Positions 13,820 to 17,483 of a stretch of DNA of 17,483 nucleotides are shown in pieces. Source of the stretch: Desulfovibrionaceae bacterium (lineage in GTDB: Bacteria > Desulfobacterota > Desulfovibrionia > Desulfovibrionales > Desulfovibrionaceae); NCBI GenBank assembly GCA_030539415.1, contig JAUNSE010000008.1:1-17483 (forward strand), in the 5' to 3' direction. The notes below the pieces were generated by a model that ran no database searches, was not told where the DNA came from, and saw only the letters and a program-made list of their open reading frames with translations. The first letter of the stretch is position 1. Every line of letters starts with the position of its first letter. Both the position numbers and the translations under genes were made by a program.

Positions 13820-13842
13820 GGCCAGTCTCTTCCGGACAGTGT

Positions 13843-14535
13843 TCAGGGTCTTGCATCCTGCAGGAACGCGGCGGACTGGAGCAGCTCGAAATGGTTCTTC
13901 CGGCAGTTCAGAATGCCGTCCTTCTGCAGTCTGGACAGTTCCACGGACATGGCCGCCCTGTCCACGCACAGGTAGTCGGCCAGCTGCTGGCGGTTGTAGG
14001 GGATGTCGAAGACGCGCCCGCCCTGTCGGAAGGATTCGGCCGAGAGATAGGACAGCAGCTTGTCCCTGGTGCTGCGCCTGCTCATGTGCGTCACCTTGTC
14101 GTTCAGGGCCATCAGCCTGCCGGAAAGGACGGCAACGAAGTTGCGGATGACCCTGGCGTGGAAGTCGCATGCCGAGCTGCACGATGTCAGCAGCCTGCTC
14201 ACCTGCAGAAACAGAATCTCGGAGTCGCTGTCGGCCGCCACGTTCACGCCGAGCCGGGACCCGGGCGTGGCCGCGAAGGGGGCGCCGAAGACGCCGCCGG
14301 CGGAGATCTTCGCGAGGATGCTGCGGTTTCCCCACAGATCCTCCTGCGTGACCAAGACCGAGCCTGACAGGACCAGGCCCATGGCCGAGACCGGGTCTCC
14401 CATTCTGAAAATGTATTCGCCGGTCCTTTTTGCCGCGCTGACAGCCTGAAGACAGTCGAGCAGGGCGGCTGTCTCGTCCTCTGTCAGCCCCTGGAAGATG
14501 GGATGGTTTTTGAGCAGGCCGAGATATTTTTTCAT
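13843..14535 (-). CDS. Crp/Fnr-family transcriptional regulator, 230 aa
   Basis: N-terminal cyclic-nucleotide-type beta-roll (about residues 12-125: HPIFQGLTEDE, GEYIFRMGDPVSAMGLVLSG), a dimerisation helix (about 125-160) and a C-terminal winged helix (IPYNRQQLADYLCVDRAAMSVELSRLQKDGIL, 178-209). The cAMP-contacting motif of CRP and the N-terminal cysteine cluster of FNR are both absent, so the signal is unknown. The recognition helix is unusual: by eye the FNR contact residues Glu209 and Arg213 correspond to Ala and Val here. The start is taken at 14535 (MKKYLGLLKN), matching usual family length; an ATG at 14565 would add ten residues but lies inside the operator palindrome. Divergent from the cupin gene, which is its likely target, and probably autoregulated. 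Confidence 0.88.
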   Translation of the reverse strand: MKKYLGLLKNHPIFQGLTEDETAALLDCLQAVSAAKRTGEYIFRMGDPVSAMGLVLSGSVLVTQEDLWGNRSILAKISAGGVFGAPFAATPGSRLGVNVAADSDSEILFLQVSRLLTSCSSACDFHARVIRNFVAVLSGRLMALNDKVTHMSRRSTRDKLLSYLSAESFRQGGRVFDIPYNRQQLADYLCVDRAAMSVELSRLQKDGILNCRKNHFELLQSAAFLQDARP

Positions 14536-14546
14536 GATTTGCCCAT

Positions 14547-14578
14547 TTTGTTTGATTTCAAACATATTTGTTTGAAAT
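14547..14578. promoter_or_regulatory. Candidate Crp/Fnr-type operator in the regulator/cupin spacer
   Basis: ATTTCAAAC-ATATTT-GTTTGAAAT (14555-14578): perfect 9-bp arms with a 6-bp centre. The CAAAC-N6-GTTTG core has the same geometry as CRP-type sites. An extra direct half-site TTTGTTTGA (14547-14555) repeats at 14567-14575, 20 bp away (two helical turns). It lies 20 bp upstream of the regulator start and about 100 bp upstream of the cupin start. Confidence 0.65.
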
Positions 14579-14678
14579 ATTCTGTAACAGTGCGCTCACG
14601 AAATCAAGGGGACGGAGGACAGGGCCCGGACAGGCGGACCTGTCCATGGCACGGAACCGTCCGCCAGGAGGACAGAGC

Positions 14679-15008
14679 ATGTTTGGACAGACTTTTTCCA
14701 TGGCGCGCCAGCATCCGCCCAGGGAGGGCCTGACCATTTCGACGCCGGTCAGGCCTGCGGCCGAAGAGACGTCGGTGGTCTGCTTCTCCCTGGGCGCGGG
14801 GACGGACATCACCCCGGAAACCTACGCAAGCCCGGTTCTGTATCTTGGCTGCGCAGGCAGCGGAGTCTTTCATGTCGGTGCCGAGGGGCCGGACGTCCTC
14901 TCGGGGAGGGAGAGCTGCTCGCGGTCTGTCCCGGCACCCTGTGCGGCGTCTCGACTCGGAACGGACTCGTCTTCACGGAAATCATGCCTCAGGAGGATAT
15001 TCTCATGA
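14679..15008 (+). pseudogene. First cupin domain of a two-domain cupin, frameshifted
   Basis: Starts with ATG at 14679 behind a strong AGGAGG (7-nt spacing). The first 70 codons read as a cupin N-half: MFGQTFSMARQHPPREGLTI, then STPV...TSVVCFSLGAGTDITPE, ...YLGCAGSGVFHVGAEGPDVL. After about 14898 the frame loses similarity, while another frame (shifted by +2) continues as LGEGELLAVCPGTLCGVSTR and NGLVFTEIMPQEDILMN, running straight into the second domain. Removing one CT from CCTCTC at 14897-14902 would restore a single reading frame. As it stands the first frame ends in a TGA overlapping the ATG of the second domain (ATGA at 15005-15008), so coupled translation is possible. The metal-binding histidines of cupin motif 1 are not evident in this half. 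Confidence 0.65.
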
Positions 15009-15331
15009 ACAGCGCGCTCAAGGCCGGCGAAGCGGTCAGACTCGCGGATCTTCTGCCCTACGAGGAGGGCAGCATCGTCAACATGGACATCGCGTCCAAT
15101 GACGCCATGAAGTTTGTGCTCATGGCCTTTGACGAGGGTACGTCCCTCTCTCCGCACCGCGCGCCGGGCGATGCCCTGATCTTCGCCCTGGAGGGACAGG
15201 CCGTCATCGGCTACGAAGGAGCCGAGCATGTCCTGCGGGCCGGCGAGAACTTCCGCTTCGCGAAGAACGGACTGCACAGCGTGAAGGCCGACGGCCGCTT
15301 CAAGATGGCCCTGCTCATCACCCTGCGCTAG
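15005..15331 (+). CDS. Cupin-domain protein (second domain of the two-domain cupin), 108 aa
   Basis: A complete small beta-barrel cupin domain: MNSALKAGEAVRLADLLPYE, then GSIVNMDIASNDAMKFVLMAFDEGTSLSPHRAPGDALIFALEGQAVIGYEGAEHVLRAGENFRFAKNGLHSVKADGRFKMALL in outline. Motif 1 keeps one histidine (SPHRAPGDA, His51) and motif 2 another (NGLHSV, His91), so metal or small-ligand binding is possible. The start at 15005 has AGGAGG 8 nt upstream; an in-frame ATG at 14984 precedes that site. The strong internal ribosome site means this domain is probably made even though the upstream half is out of frame. I recall similar proteins in anaerobes as fused two-domain cupins, which supports the frameshift reading. 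It is divergent from the Crp/Fnr-type gene. Function unknown. Confidence 0.85.
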   Translation: MNSALKAGEAVRLADLLPYEEGSIVNMDIASNDAMKFVLMAFDEGTSLSPHRAPGDALIFALEGQAVIGYEGAEHVLRAGENFRFAKNGLHSVKADGRFKMALLITLR

Positions 15332-15372
15332 CGGCAGCCGCAGTCAGGCGGATTCGCCTGCCTGTTCCGCAG

Positions 15373-15422
15373 AAAAAACAGAGAGGCCGTCCGCGCTCCA
15401 TGCTGTGGAGGCGCGGGCGGCC
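15373..15422 (-). terminator. Intrinsic terminator of miaB
   Basis: On the minus strand a long stem of 12 pairs (one G-T) plus 3 more past a bulged base, loop of 7 nt, is followed by TCTCTG and six T residues. It lies about 60 nt after the miaB stop and also sits between the convergent cupin and miaB genes. A separate 6-bp hairpin CAGGCG-GATT-CGCCTG (15345-15360) lies just after the cupin stop, without a T tract. Confidence 0.75.
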
Positions 15423-15480
15423 GTCTTCATGCTGTCTTCGGTGTCGGTCAGCGTTGTCCGACGCGGTCCGGGCGGGCCGC

Positions 15481-16812
15481 TCAGACAAGACGCTCGGCAT
15501 GCAGGCTGTGCCTGAAGGCGGACGTGATGGTGACCGGCACGACCTGGCCGACCGGATTCTCGCCTTCGGCAAGCGCGACATGCACCAGGGCGCCGTAGGG
15601 ATCGCGCCCCTGCCAGCTGACGCCGGCACCGCCGCCCTGCTTCGGGCTCTGCTGCTCGACAAGAACTTCCGTCCGCTGACCCACGCGGCCAGCCAGCCAC
15701 TCGCCGGTCAGCTCGTCCTGCAGGGCCTGCAGGCGCTGCAGACGGTCGAGCTGCACCGGGGCCGCGATCTTGTCCAGGAACGTGGAGGCCCTGGTGCCGG
15801 GCCTGTCCGAATAGCAGAAGGAGAAGCTGCTCATGAAGCCGCAGCGGCGGACCATGGCCAGCGTCTCCTGAAATTCCTCCTCGGTCTCGCCGGGAAAGCC
15901 CACTATGAGATCGGTGGACAGGGCCAGATCTGGGCGCGCGCGGCGCAGGTCGTCCACCAGGGCGGCGAAGCGCTCGTGGTCGTAGCGGCGGTTCATGCGC
16001 TTGAGCACGCGGTCCGCGCCGGCCTGCATGGGCAGATGCAGGCGCGGGCAGAGATTGGGCAGCTCGGCGAAGGCGGCCACGTCCTCGGCGGTCATGTCCT
16101 TGGGATGGGGCGTCACATAGCGTATGCGGGCCGTCGGGTCCAGGGCGCAGACCCGGCGCAGCAGCTCGGCAAAGGAGGTGCCGTCGCCGGTCTTGTCCTT
16201 GCCGTAGGCGTTGACGTTCTGGCCGAGAAGGGTGATCTCCCTGGCTCCGGCCTCGAGCACGCTGCGGCACTCGTCCACCACGGCGGAGGCCGCGCGCGAC
16301 TTCTGGCGGCCGCGCGTGAAGGGCACGATGCAGTAGGTGCAGAAATTGTCGCAGCCCTGCATGATGTTCACAAAGGCTGTCGGCGACTGGGCGCCCTTTG
16401 CCTGCGGGCGCTCGTGGTAGGTTTTGGTGAAGCCGGTCAGGCAGAGGGTTCTGCCCGGACTGCCGGCCAGGAGCTCCACCGCGTCCGGAATGCTGGCGGT
16501 CTGATCCGTGCCGGCCACCAGGCGCACCTGGGGCGAGTAGGAGTACAGCGTCTCTCCGAGCTGCTGGGCCACGCAGCCGGCCACGCCCACGAGCACGGAG
16601 CGCCTGCCGCCCGTTTCCTGCAGGACGCGGCCCAGGGCGCTGCGTACCTTGAGCTCGGGCTTCTCGCGCACAGAGCAGGTGTTGAGCAGGACAACGTCCG
16701 CTTCGGCCGCCGTGCCGACGCGGGTCATGCCGCGGCCTTCCAGCATGCCGGCAAGCCATTCTGAGTCGGCCACGTTCATCTGACAGCCGAAAGTGATGAT
16801 GTGAAAGTTCAT
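15481..16812 (-). CDS. miaB: tRNA-2-methylthio-N6-isopentenyladenosine37 synthase MiaB, 443 aa
   Basis: Radical-SAM methylthiotransferase that adds a methylthio group to i6A37 in tRNAs reading UNN codons. The N-terminal UPF0004 domain has its three cluster cysteines, Cys10 (FGCQMN), Cys46 (NTCSVRE) and Cys80 (AGCVAQ). The radical-SAM motif is CDNFCTYC (Cys154, Cys158, Cys161), followed by IVPFTRGRQKSR typical of MiaB rather than RimO or MtaB, ITLLGQNVNAYGKD, and LHLPMQAGADRVLKRMNR. A C-terminal TRAM domain runs from about residue 370. All catalytic features are present. The start at 16812 begins exactly at the conserved MNFHIITFGCQMN; the ribosome site is weak (GGA). It follows a small unknown gene after 20 nt, so they share a transcript. 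A terminator follows. Confidence 0.96.
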   Translation of the reverse strand: MNFHIITFGCQMNVADSEWLAGMLEGRGMTRVGTAAEADVVLLNTCSVREKPELKVRSALGRVLQETGGRRSVLVGVAGCVAQQLGETLYSYSPQVRLVAGTDQTASIPDAVELLAGSPGRTLCLTGFTKTYHERPQAKGAQSPTAFVNIMQGCDNFCTYCIVPFTRGRQKSRAASAVVDECRSVLEAGAREITLLGQNVNAYGKDKTGDGTSFAELLRRVCALDPTARIRYVTPHPKDMTAEDVAAFAELPNLCPRLHLPMQAGADRVLKRMNRRYDHERFAALVDDLRRARPDLALSTDLIVGFPGETEEEFQETLAMVRRCGFMSSFSFCYSDRPGTRASTFLDKIAAPVQLDRLQRLQALQDELTGEWLAGRVGQRTEVLVEQQSPKQGGGAGVSWQGRDPYGALVHVALAEGENPVGQVVPVTITSAFRHSLHAERLV

Positions 16813-16832
16813 GAGAGATCCGAAAATGCCCG

Positions 16833-17198
16833 CTACGGCATATAGTAATGATCCGCGTCCGGGTCGAACGGGTCGGACGGCGCGATGCCATCGACCCTGT
16901 CGGCCTGAGCGTACAGCCACCTCGCCAGGCTGCGGGCGGTGTACGCGTCGATGACGGTCCGGGTATGGATGGTTCTGACGCGCGCGCGGTCGGGTTCGTC
17001 ATAGGTTGTGTCGGTCAGCACCTGTCCGTCCTCGGTGAGGGTGAGGTCGGCGGGGCCGGGCAGATCCTCGCACTCGGAATACAGATTGATCTCTATTTCG
17101 TTGAGCTGATTGGGGCCGCCGATGAAGCCGTGAGTGTAGTGCACGGGCAGGTTGTCATCCATCTCGATGACAATGCGCTGCCTGGTCTCCTTATTCAT
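16833..17198 (-). CDS. Small hypothetical protein upstream of miaB, 121 aa
   Basis: I do not recognise this protein. It begins MNKETRQRIVIEMDDNLPVH, then YTHGFIGGPNQLNEIEINLYSE, and continues with alternating strand-like segments, an Asp/Glu-rich middle, and a C-terminal helix DAYTARSLARWLYAQADRV. It ends in an acidic, Asp- and Tyr-rich tail (DPFDPDADHYYMP). It has no signal peptide or membrane helix, so it is cytoplasmic and acidic. The layout (short beta-rich protein with NxHYxxG near the start and an alanine/leucine helix at the end) faintly recalls DUF3467, but I would not assign it. The start at 17198 has GGGAG 8 nt upstream. Its stop is 20 nt before miaB, so it is co-transcribed with it. 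Coding is supported by the clear ribosome site, high GC at third codon positions and operon spacing. Confidence 0.8.
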   Translation of the reverse strand: MNKETRQRIVIEMDDNLPVHYTHGFIGGPNQLNEIEINLYSECEDLPGPADLTLTEDGQVLTDTTYDEPDRARVRTIHTRTVIDAYTARSLARWLYAQADRVDGIAPSDPFDPDADHYYMP

Positions 17199-17297
17199 CA
17201 AATGTGCTCCCGCAGGCGCCGGCCTGCTGAATGAAGGGAATCTCTGGGGCCTGGGCCGGCATGCCGGGGCATGACAGGCCTGAAAAGTGATCTGCAA

Positions 17298-17334
17298 ACT
17301 ATAAATACTCGCCGCGGCGCGGCAATTTTGTCAA
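17298..17334 (-). promoter_or_regulatory. Weak candidate promoter of the small gene-miaB operon
   Basis: On the minus strand a perfect -35 box TTGACA (17334-17329) is followed by the AT-rich TATTTATAGT (17307-17298). The spacer to TATTTA is 21 bp, longer than usual, and is filled with CCGCGCCGCGG. Over-long GC-dyad spacers occur at activator-remodelled promoters such as those of MerR regulators, but this is only a possibility. Confidence 0.35.
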
Positions 17335-17389
17335 GCGCAAAATTTTTTCTCCGCGGCACGCGCGCCTGTCCTCGGCGGCGGGCGGCGGA

Positions 17390-17407
17390 GGGCGGAGCAA
17401 TCCGCCC
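17390..17407. repeat. Hairpin with GNRA tetraloop near the right edge
   Basis: GGGCGGA-GCAA-TCCGCCC, a perfect 7-bp stem with a GCAA loop. No T tract on either side, so its role as a terminator is doubtful. Confidence 0.4.
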
Positions 17408-17440
17408 CTCAGAAGCTTTCCCTGCCGGCCGATGCCCTTC

Positions 17441-17468
17441 TTGACGCGGAATGCCTGGCAGGTACAAT
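17441..17468 (+). promoter_or_regulatory. Sigma-70-like promoter pointing out of the right edge
   Basis: TTGACG, 16-bp spacer, TACAAT: each box matches consensus at 5 of 6 positions. Transcription would begin near 17475 and run rightwards into a gene or RNA beyond the window. Confidence 0.5.
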
Positions 17469-17483
17469 GCACGAACTGATGTT

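Larger units (their letters stand above)
13398..13842. other. 445-nt region upstream of the XRE gene, no supported gene
   Basis: It holds palindrome copies B, C and D, the probable XRE promoter, and the terminator of the Crp/Fnr gene. An 83-codon minus-strand frame (13605-13856) was judged spurious because it has no recognisable sequence and runs through the terminator and two of the palindromes. AT-rich patches around 13515-13550 and 13600-13635 stand out from the GC-rich background. Confidence 0.6.

Noticed and set aside
13605..13856. 83-codon minus-strand frame between the XRE and Crp/Fnr genes
   Set aside because: It overlaps the end of the Crp/Fnr gene, its terminator and palindromes C and D, and has no family resemblance or ribosome site.
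15400..16764. 454-codon plus-strand open frame opposite miaB
   Set aside because: MiaB motifs on the minus strand are complete; this frame is compositionally a shadow.

Overview
The window is GC-rich, gene-dense bacterial DNA. It looks like a member of the Desulfovibrionaceae or a close relative (sulfate- or sulfite-reducing Desulfobacterota). This is inferred from the gene mix: a TRAP transporter with coenzyme-B12 ethanolamine ammonia-lyase, a NifA-like sigma-54 activator, a CbiK-type chelatase, a two-domain cupin beside a Crp/Fnr regulator, and MiaB. No rRNA, tRNA, CRISPR array, insertion sequence or phage gene was seen.

Left part (1-7721): the minus strand carries the start of a fluoride channel gene (crcB, cut by the window edge) directly behind rfbD. 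A clear intrinsic terminator separates them from a five-gene minus-strand operon dctP-dctQ-dctM-eutB-eutC. This encodes a Tat-exported TRAP binding protein, both TRAP membrane subunits, and both subunits of ethanolamine ammonia-lyase. No microcompartment shell gene, eutA reactivase or aldehyde dehydrogenase is present in the window. The operon starts from a near-consensus sigma-54 promoter at 7096-7112. Inverted repeats lie about 100 bp upstream of it, and a divergent gene (7722-9311) encodes a GAF/AAA+/Fis sigma-54 activator. Together these read as a self-contained inducible uptake-and-cleavage unit. Hairpins lie between dctP and dctQ and, with a T tract, between dctQ and dctM; both may set subunit ratios.

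Middle part (9312-13145): the activator gene ends at a bidirectional terminator facing a minus-strand lipoprotein with YVTN-type beta-propeller repeats. Divergent from that is a CbiK-family chelatase in which the expected metal-binding glutamate is a serine. It is followed, after a terminator, by an exported DsbA/thioredoxin-fold protein whose CPxC active site reads SPAS. These three odd genes may form an uncharacterised envelope or tetrapyrrole-related set, but that is inference.

Right part (13146-17483): a small orphan HipB/Y4mF-like XRE regulator is surrounded by four copies of a palindrome close to TAACCGTACGGTCAAA. One copy overlaps the -35 box of its likely promoter. Next come a Crp/Fnr-family regulator with a perfect 9-bp inverted repeat in its leader, a divergent two-domain cupin gene that appears frameshifted between its domains, then miaB preceded by a small unknown gene. 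A sigma-70-like promoter at the right edge points out of the window.

The best candidates for new biology are the TRAP-EutBC operon with its sigma-54 control, the four-copy palindrome regulon around the XRE gene, and the pair of proteins with altered active sites (CbiK-like and DsbA-like).
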